From positions 1 through 55,726 of the forward strand of contig CATXCB010000013.1 in the NCBI GenBank assembly GCA_958366705.1: a stretch of DNA of 55,726 bases, in the 5' to 3' direction. The DNA comes from an uncultured bacterium. Its GTDB lineage: Bacteria > Cyanobacteriota > Vampirovibrionia > Gastranaerophilales > Gastranaerophilaceae. The notes beneath the pieces were generated by a model. That model had not been told where the DNA came from. It saw only the letters and a program-made list of their open reading frames with translations, and searched no databases. Below are positions 41,409 to 49,976 of this stretch, piece after piece (position 1 is the first letter of the stretch; every line of letters starts with the position of its first letter). The position numbers and the translations under genes were made by a program.

Positions 41409-42467
41409 ATGACAGAATTTACATCAAAAATAAGAACAATTGAATGGATTGACACATATTCAAGAATGGTTGACCAAACAAAATTTCCGCAACATTTTGA
41501 ATACGTAGATATTAAAACAGGACAAGACATGTTCGATGCTATTAAAACAATGATAGTAAGAGGAGCACCGGCAATCGGAATAGCTGGTGCACACGGGGTT
41601 GTTTTATTCGCACAGGAGCTTGAGAAACAAAATCTATCACGCGAAGAATTCATAAAACAATTACTTGAAAAAGCTGATTATATGGCAAGCGCAAGACCTA
41701 CTGCTGTTAACCTTATGTGGGCTGTAGAAAAACAAAAAGAAATTATAAAAAATTCACAATCAGATATACAGACTTTAATAAAAGAACTTGCTGACAACGG
41801 CAAAAAATTAGAACTGGAAGATATTGCAATAAACAAAAAAATAGGTGATTATGGTGCTGAAGTTGTTCCAAAAGGTGCCACTATCTTAACTCACTGTAAT
41901 GCAGGAGCATTAGCAACAGTTGGATATGGAACAGCTTTAGGGGTTGTGCGTTCTGCATTTGCCAATGACCCGACAGTACAAGTTTTTGCTGATGAAACTC
42001 GTCCACGACAACAAGGTGCCAGAATTACAACATTAGAATTAACAATGGATGGAATTCCTGTGACCCTTATCACTGACGGCATGTGCTCATATTTTATGAA
42101 AAAAGGGATGATTGATATGGTTTGTGTGGGTGCCGATAGAATTGCTGCAAACGGTGATGCAGCTAACAAAATTGGTACATATACAGTAGCAATTGCCGCA
42201 AAATATCATAATATTCCATTCTATGTTGCAGCACCACTTTCAACAATTGATACAAGCATCAAATCAGGTGATGAAATTGTTATTGAAGAGCGAGCTCATG
42301 AAGAAGTTACTCATATCAATGGAAAACCTATTTGCGCAGAGGGAGTAAATATAATTAATCCGGGCTTTGATGTTACCCCTCATGAACTTATAACAGGTAT
42401 TATCACAGAAAAAGGTATTTTGCGACCTGATTATAACAAATCTATCGCAGAAGCATTTAAAAAATAA
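41409..42467 (+). CDS. mtnA: S-methyl-5-thioribose-1-phosphate isomerase
   Basis: Methionine salvage enzyme converting methylthioribose-1-P to methylthioribulose-1-P. 352 residues: IVRGAPAIGIAGAHGV, SARPTAVNLMWAVE, LTHCNAGALATVGYGTALGV with the catalytic Cys, ADETRPRQQGARITTLEL and VGADRIAANGDAANKIGTY with the catalytic Asp. It could process methylthioadenosine from SpeE (6570). Other mtn genes are not present, so it may act in a shunt. Confidence 0.94.
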   Translation: MTEFTSKIRTIEWIDTYSRMVDQTKFPQHFEYVDIKTGQDMFDAIKTMIVRGAPAIGIAGAHGVVLFAQELEKQNLSREEFIKQLLEKADYMASARPTAVNLMWAVEKQKEIIKNSQSDIQTLIKELADNGKKLELEDIAINKKIGDYGAEVVPKGATILTHCNAGALATVGYGTALGVVRSAFANDPTVQVFADETRPRQQGARITTLELTMDGIPVTLITDGMCSYFMKKGMIDMVCVGADRIAANGDAANKIGTYTVAIAAKYHNIPFYVAAPLSTIDTSIKSGDEIVIEERAHEEVTHINGKPICAEGVNIINPGFDVTPHELITGIITEKGILRPDYNKSIAEAFKK

Positions 42468-42484
42468 TAAATCAAGGAGGAAAT

Positions 42485-42772
42485 ATGAAAAAAGTATTAT
42501 TAACAACAATTGCCATAGCAATACTAACTATAGCAACACCAAGTGCATTTGCAGGAACTCATGGAACTAACGGCCAAGTTAGTGCCACATCTGTTGGTGC
42601 TGCAGCATTATCATTATTAATTTGGCCTGGTTTAGGTCAAGCAGTTAATGACCAACCATTTGACAAAAATGTTACCCACGCACTTTTAGGTTTGACCGGT
42701 GTATTCAGATTCTGGTCTTGCTATGACGCTTTTGTAGACAGACAAGGCGGTGTTTGGCACAACAGAATTTAG
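42485..42772 (+). CDS. Small exported protein with WPGLGQ motif
   Basis: 95 residues: signal peptide MKKVLLTTIAIAILTIATPS ending AFA/GTH, a hydrophobic Gly/Pro turn SLLIWPGLGQAVND, then LLGLTGVFRFWSCYDAFVDR. The PGLGQ turn is shared with small membrane/TM2-like proteins, but the family is not recognised. A near-perfect AAGGAGG ribosome site predicts strong translation. Last gene of the ruvC-mtnA run, followed by a strong terminator. Confidence 0.7.
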   Translation: MKKVLLTTIAIAILTIATPSAFAGTHGTNGQVSATSVGAAALSLLIWPGLGQAVNDQPFDKNVTHALLGLTGVFRFWSCYDAFVDRQGGVWHNRI

Positions 42773-42795
42773 TTTTTATAATTAAATTTAAAAAT

Positions 42796-42838
42796 AAATA
42801 TAGCGGCAGTTTGGAGAATCCAAACTGCCGCTATATTT
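42796..42838. terminator. Strong bidirectional terminator
   Basis: Perfect 19-bp stem (42796-42814 with 42820-42838; core TAGCGGCAGTTTGG), five-base loop, between converging mtnA operon and hydG. Confidence 0.93.
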
Positions 42839-42897
42839 GAATAAATAACTAAGATTAAACTCCCGCCCCCACTGGAGATGGAATACAATCTGCTTAA

Positions 42898-44319
42898 CTA
42901 AAATCTAAAATCTCTTTGACCTTGTTCAATACTTTCAAGATTATTTTCAACAATACTTTCGATTTTTTTGTCGGCGAAACAGCTCAATTCTTTTTTAATC
43001 AATTCTTCACCAACTTTTTTAGTTTCTTTAGATGCATAATCTTCTAAATATTCTTTTAGTGTCATTATCGCATTCGGATGGCAGAAATTATGAATTTGTT
43101 GTTCTTTGCAGATTGCCATAAACCTATCACCAACTCTGCCTTCTCTATAACAAGCAGTACAAAAACTTGGGACATATCCAAGTTCCATAAGCCATTTTAT
43201 AATTTCATCCAAAGTTCTTCTATCCTCAACATCAAATTGAGCAGTATCTTCTTCAGATTCATCTTCAGGATGAGCGTAACCACCCACACTTGTTTTCGAA
43301 CCTCCACTTATTTGAGATACTCCTAATTTCAAAACTCTTTCTCTACATTTTTTAGATTCTCTTGTAGAAATAATCATTCCTGTATATGGAACAGCAATTC
43401 TAATACAAGCAACAATCTTTGCAAAAGTATCATCATCAATTCCATTATCAAAAGTTGACGGGTCAATATCATCAGCTTTTCTAATTCTAGGAACTGAAAT
43501 CGTATGAGGCCCAACACCAAATACTGCTTCTAAATGTTCAGCATGCATCAATAGTGCTGAAAATTCATATCTGTACAATTCTAATCCGAATAGTACACCC
43601 AGACCAACATCATCAATACCGCCTTGCATAGCTCTATCCATAGCTTCAGTATGGTATGCATAATTATGTTTTGGTCCTGTTGGATGTAATCTTTCATAAG
43701 ATTCTTTATTGTAAGTTTCTTGGAATAAAATATATGTTCCAATTCCAGCTTCTTTGAGTTTTCTGTAATTTTCAACAGTTGTAGCCGCAATATTAACATT
43801 GGCTCTTCTTATTGCACCATTTTTATGATGAATTGAATAAATTGTTTTTAAAGATTCTAAAACATATTCAATCGGATTATTAACAGGATCTTCCCCGGTT
43901 TCTATTGCAAGACGTTTATGTCCCATATCTTGAAGCGCAATAACTTCCTCTTTTATCTCTTCTTGTGTCATTTTTTTACGAGGAATATGCTTATTTTTTG
44001 CGTGATATGGACAATATACACAACCATTTACACAATAATTTGATAGATATAAAGGAGCAAATAAAACAATTCTGTTTCCGTAATAATCCTGTTTAATTTT
44101 TTCAGCTAATTTGAAAATTTCTTGATTTTTCTCTTCAATTTCACAGTCCAATAAAACTGCAGCTTCTCTATGAGTTAAACCTTTACCCAAACGAGCTTTT
44201 TCTAAAATTTTATCAATTAATTCAATATTATTTTTATTTTCTTCGGCATATTTTAAAGAGGCTAAAACTTCTTCATGATTTATAAACTCTTCCGCTTTAT
44301 TTGACTTTGGATTATACAT
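42898..44319 (-). CDS. hydG: [FeFe]-hydrogenase maturase HydG
   Basis: Radical SAM tyrosine lyase that makes CO and cyanide ligands for the H-cluster. 473 residues, the usual length. The radical SAM motif is Cys96-x3-Cys100-x2-Cys103 (CVNGCVYC). The C-terminal auxiliary-cluster motif C-x2-C-x22-C starts at CTACYREGR and ends at CHPNA, which distinguishes HydG from ThiH. AAGGGGAGAAG ribosome site. hydE, hydF and the hydrogenase are not in the window. It implies anaerobic hydrogen metabolism. Confidence 0.95.
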   Translation of the reverse strand: MYNPKSNKAEEFINHEEVLASLKYAEENKNNIELIDKILEKARLGKGLTHREAAVLLDCEIEEKNQEIFKLAEKIKQDYYGNRIVLFAPLYLSNYCVNGCVYCPYHAKNKHIPRKKMTQEEIKEEVIALQDMGHKRLAIETGEDPVNNPIEYVLESLKTIYSIHHKNGAIRRANVNIAATTVENYRKLKEAGIGTYILFQETYNKESYERLHPTGPKHNYAYHTEAMDRAMQGGIDDVGLGVLFGLELYRYEFSALLMHAEHLEAVFGVGPHTISVPRIRKADDIDPSTFDNGIDDDTFAKIVACIRIAVPYTGMIISTRESKKCRERVLKLGVSQISGGSKTSVGGYAHPEDESEEDTAQFDVEDRRTLDEIIKWLMELGYVPSFCTACYREGRVGDRFMAICKEQQIHNFCHPNAIMTLKEYLEDYASKETKKVGEELIKKELSCFADKKIESIVENNLESIEQGQRDFRF

Positions 44320-44400
44320 ACACTTCTCCCCTTATATCTTTTATAATATCATAAAACTTTAAACATAAATGTAAAGCTCAAATACTATAATAATTAAAAA

Positions 44401-44430
44401 TAAAGAGTAATTATTTAAAATTACTCTTTA
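44401..44430 (-). terminator. Terminator of the 235-aa gene
   Basis: TAAAGAGTAATT (44401-44412)/AATTACTCTTTA (44419-44430), with T-rich sequence following on the minus strand. Confidence 0.85.
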
Positions 44431-44465
44431 TTTTTATATATCTAGTTATTTGTTCATTACTTTAA

Positions 44466-45173
44466 TTAAACTTCAGCGTTTTGTTTATCAGCAAATTTTG
44501 CTGCACCTTTATTAGAAACTTTATCAGTGATAGAACCCAAAATTAAACCACCAATTGTACCTGTAATAGCTGATGATACTAAATTTTTTACTAATATCGG
44601 GCTCTTAGTAATTTTACCGGTAATCAATGATGCAACAGGAAGAACCACTGCACCTAATGCCACACCAAATGTTTTTCCAACATTAGATTTATAGAACACA
44701 TTACCCTTTTTACTTAATTCTGCACGATCTTCTTGTTCCAATACTGCTTTTTTACCTTCTGTTTCTAATTTATCAGCCATTTTAGCATGTTTATCATTAA
44801 TTTTCTTATCTACCAAAGCACCACAACCTAAAGTAACTAATAATGATATTGGTATAGAGAGCTTAATATTCTTAGCTGCAGTTTTCATTGCTTTAATAAT
44901 TTCATCAGTATTCTTTATAGAAACATTATCAAGAGCATCTCCAGCTTCATTCATAGCTTCTTGACTTACTTTAGCAACTTTTTTAACAAATGCATTAATA
45001 CCTAGAAGACCCGCTGCTTCTACACCACCCCAAACTGCACCTGTTTTTAAACCTGCATGTGTTTGGAATGTCTTTGGAGCTTGAGATTTTACTTGATTAT
45101 TTTCATCATTTTCACGTGATTTAAACGCTAAGTTTCTACCTGAAGTTAAGTTATAATTTTGAACAGATAACAT
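44466..45173 (-). CDS. Lineage-type protein with N-terminal FKS/FKG motif and Gly-rich helices
   Basis: 235 residues, function unknown. The polar N-terminus includes NLAFKSREN; the same (L/S)xFK(G/S) motif occurs in the 816-aa protein (52133), which reads DLSFKGLSLG. Then come Gly/Ala-rich hydrophobic segments (GAVWGGVEAAGLLGINAFV; SIPISLLVTLGCGALV; a C-terminal pair around TFGVALGAVVLPVASLITG and SAITGTIGGLILGSIT), likely membrane-inserting, separated by a charged helical stretch. No signal peptide. GAGGAC-type ribosome site before the ATG. Confidence 0.65.
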   Translation of the reverse strand: MLSVQNYNLTSGRNLAFKSRENDENNQVKSQAPKTFQTHAGLKTGAVWGGVEAAGLLGINAFVKKVAKVSQEAMNEAGDALDNVSIKNTDEIIKAMKTAAKNIKLSIPISLLVTLGCGALVDKKINDKHAKMADKLETEGKKAVLEQEDRAELSKKGNVFYKSNVGKTFGVALGAVVLPVASLITGKITKSPILVKNLVSSAITGTIGGLILGSITDKVSNKGAAKFADKQNAEV

Positions 45174-45283
45174 AAGTCCTCCTTTGGTGTGTACCTACAG
45201 AAATTGTAAAACACATAATAAAAATATTTGCTATAATTTTAGAAAAAACTTTTATTTTGTAACAAATGTTTATATAAAAAGAA

Positions 45284-45348
45284 AAGTAGATCGGCTTTAC
45301 CAAAGCCGGCAAAATATTTAATGTCGGATTAGTAAATCCGACCTACTT
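45284..45348. repeat. Compact two-hairpin element with inverted ends
   Basis: Ends AAGTAG (45284-45289) and CTACTT (45343-45348) are inverted. Inside are CGGCTTT/AAAGCCG (45292-45308) and GTCGGATT/AATCCGAC (45323-45342). It would fold as a three-way junction. Confidence 0.75.
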
Positions 45349-45360
45349 AACTATTTCTTC

Positions 45361-45473
45361 ATGTCACCCTGAACTAGTTTCAGGGTCGCAGGATAACAGA
45401 TTCCGAACTAAATTCGGAATGACAAGCTTACAGAAACAGAGATTCTTCGGGTTTCACCCTCAGAATGACAGAT
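45361..45473 (+). repeat. Long composite copy of dispersed repeat family A
   Basis: Modules: ACCCTGAA/TTCAGGGT hairpin, ATTCCGAA/TTCGGAAT hairpin, GAAACAGAGATTCTTCG, then GGTTTCACCCTCAGAATGAC. It is collinear with 111-280 over its first ~85 bp. The following 45474-45647 contains another degenerate module (45592-45615) and no gene. Confidence 0.8.
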
Positions 45474-45647
45474 TATTTGTTTTTGTGACGAAAATTTATT
45501 TTTTTATGATAATTCGCTTGAAACTCTAACATTTCATTGCTTTGGGACGTTAGGAAATTAGTATCAATTTGATACCATTAGTTCAAAATAAATTCTTCAC
45601 ATTCATTCAGGATGCCGCAAATCTGATAAAATCTCACTGCTATTTGT

Positions 45648-46055
45648 TTACGGGGTTGCAGGAGTCTTTTTGAATTTTCCTGCAATCCACTCAAATGGTT
45701 TTTTGATGTAATTTACAGCAGTTTGGGTGATGTTTTTTAATCCTTGAGTATTTATTTTGCCTTTTGTAACTGCAAATATTGCTCCGGTTACACCTGCTGC
45801 TGCAATTGCGCCAAATGTCCATTTTTTCCAACCTGGATTTTGCACCAGGCTTTTGTCATTATAACTGTCGACTTGCGGTAAGTCTTTTAATTTTGTCCCC
45901 TCCGGCAGTAGAGAAATATCTGTTATTGGTAAGTCTGCCATTTGAGGATTTCCGACAAATCTTGCCGGTTTATCTAAAATGTATGCGGTTGCATCAAAAT
46001 CAATAACGCCGCCTGCAGCTAAGCTGTCCAATGAATACGCCCAATTTGAAGACAT
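45648..46055 (-). CDS. Hypothetical protein with single membrane helix
   Basis: 135 residues. MSSNWAYSLDSLAAGGVIDFDATAYILDKP starts a soluble N-terminal part of about 70 residues, followed by GAIAAAGVTGAIFAVTKG (a short Ala/Gly hydrophobic helix) and a basic C-terminal helix (KPFEWIAGKFKK). No signal peptide; family not recognised. The ribosome site AAAGGA lies inside a perfect 15-bp inverted repeat, suggesting translational control. Confidence 0.65.
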   Translation of the reverse strand: MSSNWAYSLDSLAAGGVIDFDATAYILDKPARFVGNPQMADLPITDISLLPEGTKLKDLPQVDSYNDKSLVQNPGWKKWTFGAIAAAGVTGAIFAVTKGKINTQGLKNITQTAVNYIKKPFEWIAGKFKKTPATP

Positions 46056-46056
46056 A

Positions 46057-46099
46057 AAAAATCCTTTATATTTTACCTACATATATATAAAGGATTTTT
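46057..46099 (-). promoter_or_regulatory. Hairpin sequestering the ribosome binding site
   Basis: Minus strand: AAAAATCCTTTATAT, 13-nt loop, ATATAAAGGATTTTT, then the ATG (46055) almost at once. The AAAGGA Shine-Dalgarno is fully paired with TCCTTT. Confidence 0.7.
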
Positions 46100-46222
46100 A
46101 GTAAAAAAAATTGCGTGTTTGTCAAATTTTGTTTAGATTTTGCAAATCAATATTTTATATGATTACTGATGTGTTTATGGTACGATTTGTACATAAATAA
46201 CGAATTTATGAGGTATAGAAAT

Positions 46223-47800
46223 ATGGATAAATATTATTTAACAACAGCGATTGATTATGTTAACGGTGCTCCACATATCGGACACGCTTATGAAAAGATT
46301 TTGACAGATATTATTGCAAGACATTATTCTCAAAGAACTGATAATATGTTTTTCTTGACAGGTACAGATGAACACGGAATTAAAATTCAGAAAACGTCAG
46401 CTGCTCAAGGTAAAACTCCAAAACAACTTTGCGATGAAAATGCTCAAAAATTTAAAGATGCATGGAAAGCTCTTGATGTTAATTATAATAGATTTATTCG
46501 TACTACTGATGAAGATCACGAAAAAACAGTTCAAAAAATATTCAAAAAACTTGTTGAAAAAGGTGATATTTACAAACACGAATACGAAGGTTTATACTGT
46601 TCAGGCTGTGAATGTTTCTTGAATCCTAAAGATTTAACTGAAGACGGACTTTGCCCTGATCACTTGAAAAAACCCGAAGTTGTTAAAGAAGAAAATTATT
46701 TCTTCAAACTTACAAAATATAAAGATGCAATTATTAAACATATAAAAGAAAATCCGGAATTTATTGTTCCAAGTTTTAGAGCTAATGAAGTTTTAAATCA
46801 ATTGGAAGATATTCAGGATATTTCAGTTTCAAGAAGTAAAGAAAATGTAGGTTGGGGGATTGATATTTTAGATGATCCGGAACAATCTATTTATGTTTGG
46901 ATTGATGCTTTATCAAATTATATTACTGCAATTGGCTATGATACTGAAAATCCGTCAGAACAATTTAAAAAATTGTGGCCGGTTGATGTTCATGTAATTG
47001 GAAAAGATATTTTAAAATTCCATAGTATTTATTGGCCTGCGATTTTAATGGCGTTGGATTTACCTTTGCCAAAACACATTTTTGCTCACGGTTGGATTAC
47101 TATTGATGAAACAAAAATGTCTAAATCTTTAGGCAACGTTGTTTCTCCAACTTCAGTTCTTGAGAATTTTGAATTGGCTCATCCTGACGCGTTCAGATAT
47201 TATATGGCAACATCTGCTCCTTGCGGACGTGATGGTAATTATTCAGATCAGGATTTTAAAGAAAAAGTAAACGCGCACCTTGCAAACAGTATGGGTAATC
47301 TGTTAAACAGAAGTTTATCAATGCTTGTGAAATATTTTGATGGTGAAATTAAAGAAGAATTTTTATCAAATCGTTCTAAAGAGGCTGAAAGCTTGTTAAA
47401 GACAGCATTAGGAACAGTTAAAATCGTAGAAAATCATTTTAACCATTTCGAAATTCAAGAAGCTGCCCAAGAGATTATATCATTGGTTGATGCAACAAAT
47501 AAATTTGTAACAGATAATGCCCCTTGGACACTTGCAAAAGAAGAAAAAATGACTGAATGTGGTCAGGTATTGGCTACAGTTTTGGAAGTTATGTGTGTAG
47601 TATCATCATTGATTTACCCATATTGTCCAAATATTGCTGCGGATATGGCTAAACAGTTATCTTACGATTTAGCTACAAAACTTGATGATATTACGATAAA
47701 TAATATTAAAGTTGGAAAGCTTGTATCAAAAGAAGATATTCACCCTGTATTTTTGAGGGTTGATTCAGAATTAGCTGATAAATCTAAAGGTAATAAATAA
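46223..47800 (+). CDS. metG: Methionyl-tRNA synthetase
   Basis: Class I aminoacyl-tRNA synthetase, 525 residues. HIGH motif at 18-21 (GAPHIGHAY), KMSKS in ETKMSKSLGN, a metal-knuckle region with CSGCECFL and CPDH, and an all-helical anticodon-binding domain at the C-terminus. No C-terminal tRNA-binding (EMAP) extension. ATG 46223 has GAGG about 9 nt upstream; upstream codons are not coding. It is followed after 2 nt by the BioG-like gene. Confidence 0.95.
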   Translation: MDKYYLTTAIDYVNGAPHIGHAYEKILTDIIARHYSQRTDNMFFLTGTDEHGIKIQKTSAAQGKTPKQLCDENAQKFKDAWKALDVNYNRFIRTTDEDHEKTVQKIFKKLVEKGDIYKHEYEGLYCSGCECFLNPKDLTEDGLCPDHLKKPEVVKEENYFFKLTKYKDAIIKHIKENPEFIVPSFRANEVLNQLEDIQDISVSRSKENVGWGIDILDDPEQSIYVWIDALSNYITAIGYDTENPSEQFKKLWPVDVHVIGKDILKFHSIYWPAILMALDLPLPKHIFAHGWITIDETKMSKSLGNVVSPTSVLENFELAHPDAFRYYMATSAPCGRDGNYSDQDFKEKVNAHLANSMGNLLNRSLSMLVKYFDGEIKEEFLSNRSKEAESLLKTALGTVKIVENHFNHFEIQEAAQEIISLVDATNKFVTDNAPWTLAKEEKMTECGQVLATVLEVMCVVSSLIYPYCPNIAADMAKQLSYDLATKLDDITINNIKVGKLVSKEDIHPVFLRVDSELADKSKGNK

Positions 47801-47802
47801 GA

Positions 47803-48444
47803 ATGAAAACAATATTAATTAGAAATAATAACAGCAACGACTTAATTGTATATTTAAGTGGTTGGGGTTGTGATGGTGTTCAGTTTAAGAATATGACATC
47901 TTCAAAGAATGTTTTAATTTGTTGGGATTATACAGATTTGGATTTTGAATTTGATTTTTCAAAATTCGAAAATATTGATTTAATTACATATTCTGCGGGT
48001 GTATTTATTGCGGGTTTAGTAAAAGATAAATTCCCAAAATTTAATTATAAAGTTGCTATAAATGGTAATCCGTTGATATTTGATAAATATTTTGGTGCAA
48101 TATCATCTGTAGTAGCAGTATTGAGTGATGTTAATCCTGATAATTATATGGACTTTAGACGGAATTATTTGGTTGTAAATGAGGAGCAATTAGAAGAATT
48201 CAATTCAAATGCACCAGAAAGATCATTTGAAAGTTGTAATGCTGAATTTCATAAGCTTGTTGAATATTCTAGTAAAAAATATGACATTATGGAATATGAT
48301 AAAGCCATACTTTCCGATAGTGATAAAATCTTCAATTTAGATCATCAAAAAGAATATTACAAAGGTAAATATGTAATATTAAAAGGTTATGGTCATGATG
48401 TTTTTGGATTTTTTAAATCTTATGATGATATTATAAATTATTAA
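47803..48444 (+). CDS. DUF452/BioG-like alpha/beta hydrolase
   Basis: 213 residues resembling BioG, which removes the methyl ester from pimeloyl-ACP in biotin synthesis. LIVYLSGWGCDGVQF gives the oxyanion region, LITYSAGVFIAGLV carries the nucleophile Ser, NGNPLIFD follows the core sheet, and the His near the end is in GYGHDVFGFF. The family usually reads A-W-S-x-G at the nucleophile, so this is slightly divergent. No other bio gene is in the window. Starts 2 nt after metG. Confidence 0.65.
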   Translation: MKTILIRNNNSNDLIVYLSGWGCDGVQFKNMTSSKNVLICWDYTDLDFEFDFSKFENIDLITYSAGVFIAGLVKDKFPKFNYKVAINGNPLIFDKYFGAISSVVAVLSDVNPDNYMDFRRNYLVVNEEQLEEFNSNAPERSFESCNAEFHKLVEYSSKKYDIMEYDKAILSDSDKIFNLDHQKEYYKGKYVILKGYGHDVFGFFKSYDDIINY

Positions 48445-49787
48445 ATATCAACGCCTTGCATCATATTTACAAGTTGCGAAATGGTTCCTTCCATTGTTAC
48501 GCTGTCAGATGTCCTTTGTTGTAAAAATGCGTTAACTTTTGGCATCATTTCGATTGCAATATCAAGTTTAGGGTTTGAGCCGGGTTGATACATACCAACG
48601 TCAATAAGGTCTTTGTTTTCGCGATACATTGACATAATCGTTCTTAATTTTGCTGCAGCAGCTTTATGTTCGGGGGAAGCAATAGCACTCATTAAACGGG
48701 AAATACTTCCTAAAACATCAATTGCAGGGTAGTGGTTAGATTCTGCAACTTTTCTTGATAAGAAAATGTGACCGTCAACAATACCACGAACGATATCAAC
48801 GATAGGGTCAGAAATATCATCACCCTCCATTAATACTGTATAAAGAGCTGTAATAGATCCTTTTGGACTATTTCCTGCACGCTCAAGAACCTTTTGCAGC
48901 CATGAAAATATTGAAGGCGGATAACCTTTCATTGTTGGAGGTTCACCCAAGGATAGACCAACTTCACGTCCCGCCATTGCACAACGTGTAACTGTATCTG
49001 TCATTAAGAAAACTTTTTTACCCTGATCCCTAAAATATTCACATACAGCTGTTGCAGTTAAGAGTGCTTTTTGACGAATCAATGGCGGCTGATCACCTGT
49101 TGAACATACAAGGACAGATTTTGCCATACCAATTTCACCAAGAGAGTCTTCTACGAATTCTTTAACTTCTCTTCCGCGTTCTCCAATCAATGCAACTACG
49201 TTGACATCGGCATCTGAATTTCTTGCAATCATACCTAGCAGTGTACTTTTACCAACTCCGGAACCTGCAAACAACCCCAAACGCTGACCGCAGCCCATTG
49301 TCATACAACCGTCAATTGCTCGAACTCCTGTGGAAAATTGTTCTGTAATAATTGGTCTTTCAAATGGGCCTGGAGGTGGTCCCTCTACCGGACGCCATGT
49401 TGCACCTGTGGTATCCAGCGGTTTACCGTCAATCGGGTTGCCAAGCGGGTCAATCAGTCTTCCTAGTAAAAAGTCTCCAACCGGTACTATAATTGGATTC
49501 CCTGTAGATGTTACAAGACTTCCCTGTCCGATACCTGTTCCGTCAAGTAAGAGTGCAAGTTGTGCAACTTCTCCTCTAAAGGCTTGAACTTCTGCGGGTT
49601 TTTGCTGACCATCATGTGTTTCAATAAAACACAAATCTCCAATTTTTAGTCCGGGAAGTTTTACTTCTACTGTCAAACCCAGAAGTTTTGAAACGGTTCC
49701 TTTATATGAAATAAGCTGTGTTTCATTGAGTTTTTGTTTAACTCGCTGTTTCAAATCTTCTATACTGCTTTTATCAATCTCTACCAT
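48441..49787 (-). CDS. fliI: FliI/YscN-type export ATPase
   Basis: Hexameric ATPase that powers flagellar or type III protein export. 448 residues: Walker A GLFAGSGVGKSTLLGM, ALIGERGREVKEFVEDSLG, Walker B region KVFLMTDTVTRCAMAGREV, and GEPPTMKGYPPSIFSWLQ, all typical. It lacks F1-beta features. No other flagellar or T3SS gene adjoins. ATG 49787 is preceded by a TGC-TATAAT promoter exactly 6 nt away, so the transcript is leaderless. Its 3' end overlaps the convergent BioG-like gene by 4 nt. Flagellar versus other export use cannot be decided here. Confidence 0.88.
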   Translation of the reverse strand: MVEIDKSSIEDLKQRVKQKLNETQLISYKGTVSKLLGLTVEVKLPGLKIGDLCFIETHDGQQKPAEVQAFRGEVAQLALLLDGTGIGQGSLVTSTGNPIIVPVGDFLLGRLIDPLGNPIDGKPLDTTGATWRPVEGPPPGPFERPIITEQFSTGVRAIDGCMTMGCGQRLGLFAGSGVGKSTLLGMIARNSDADVNVVALIGERGREVKEFVEDSLGEIGMAKSVLVCSTGDQPPLIRQKALLTATAVCEYFRDQGKKVFLMTDTVTRCAMAGREVGLSLGEPPTMKGYPPSIFSWLQKVLERAGNSPKGSITALYTVLMEGDDISDPIVDIVRGIVDGHIFLSRKVAESNHYPAIDVLGSISRLMSAIASPEHKAAAAKLRTIMSMYRENKDLIDVGMYQPGSNPKLDIAIEMMPKVNAFLQQRTSDSVTMEGTISQLVNMMQGVDI

Positions 49788-49793
49788 ATTTTT

Positions 49794-49821
49794 ATTATAG
49801 CAATATTTATTCAATTATCAA
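49794..49821 (-). promoter_or_regulatory. Promoter of the FliI-type ATPase, leaderless geometry
   Basis: Minus strand: TTGATA (49816-49821), 16 bp ending TGC, TATAAT (49794-49799), six bases, ATG. Confidence 0.65.
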
Positions 49822-49928
49822 TTTGTTAAACGTTGTTTAGGCTAGTTGATATGTTTTACTCTTTTTTAAGATGAATGGTCTGGTATATTTTTCAAAAAAC
49901 TATCCTTAAAAATAGTTCTTTTTAGTGT

Positions 49929-49957
49929 TTTACAATACTTGAATTTTAGTGTATAAT
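49929..49957 (+). promoter_or_regulatory. fixC promoter
   Basis: TTTACA (49929-49934), 17 bp, TATAAT (49952-49957); GAGAGAAG ribosome site before ATG 49977. Confidence 0.65.
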
Positions 49958-49976
49958 TGAACTTGAGAGAAGTTTT

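Noticed and set aside
42898..44319. ThiH (thiamine) or another tyrosine lyase
   Set aside because: The C-terminal C-x2-C-x22-C auxiliary cluster motif is specific to HydG and absent from ThiH.
45358..45480. CRISPR-like repeat array
   Set aside because: The repeated units are palindromic modules of differing sequence, not identical repeats with regular spacers, and no cas genes are present.
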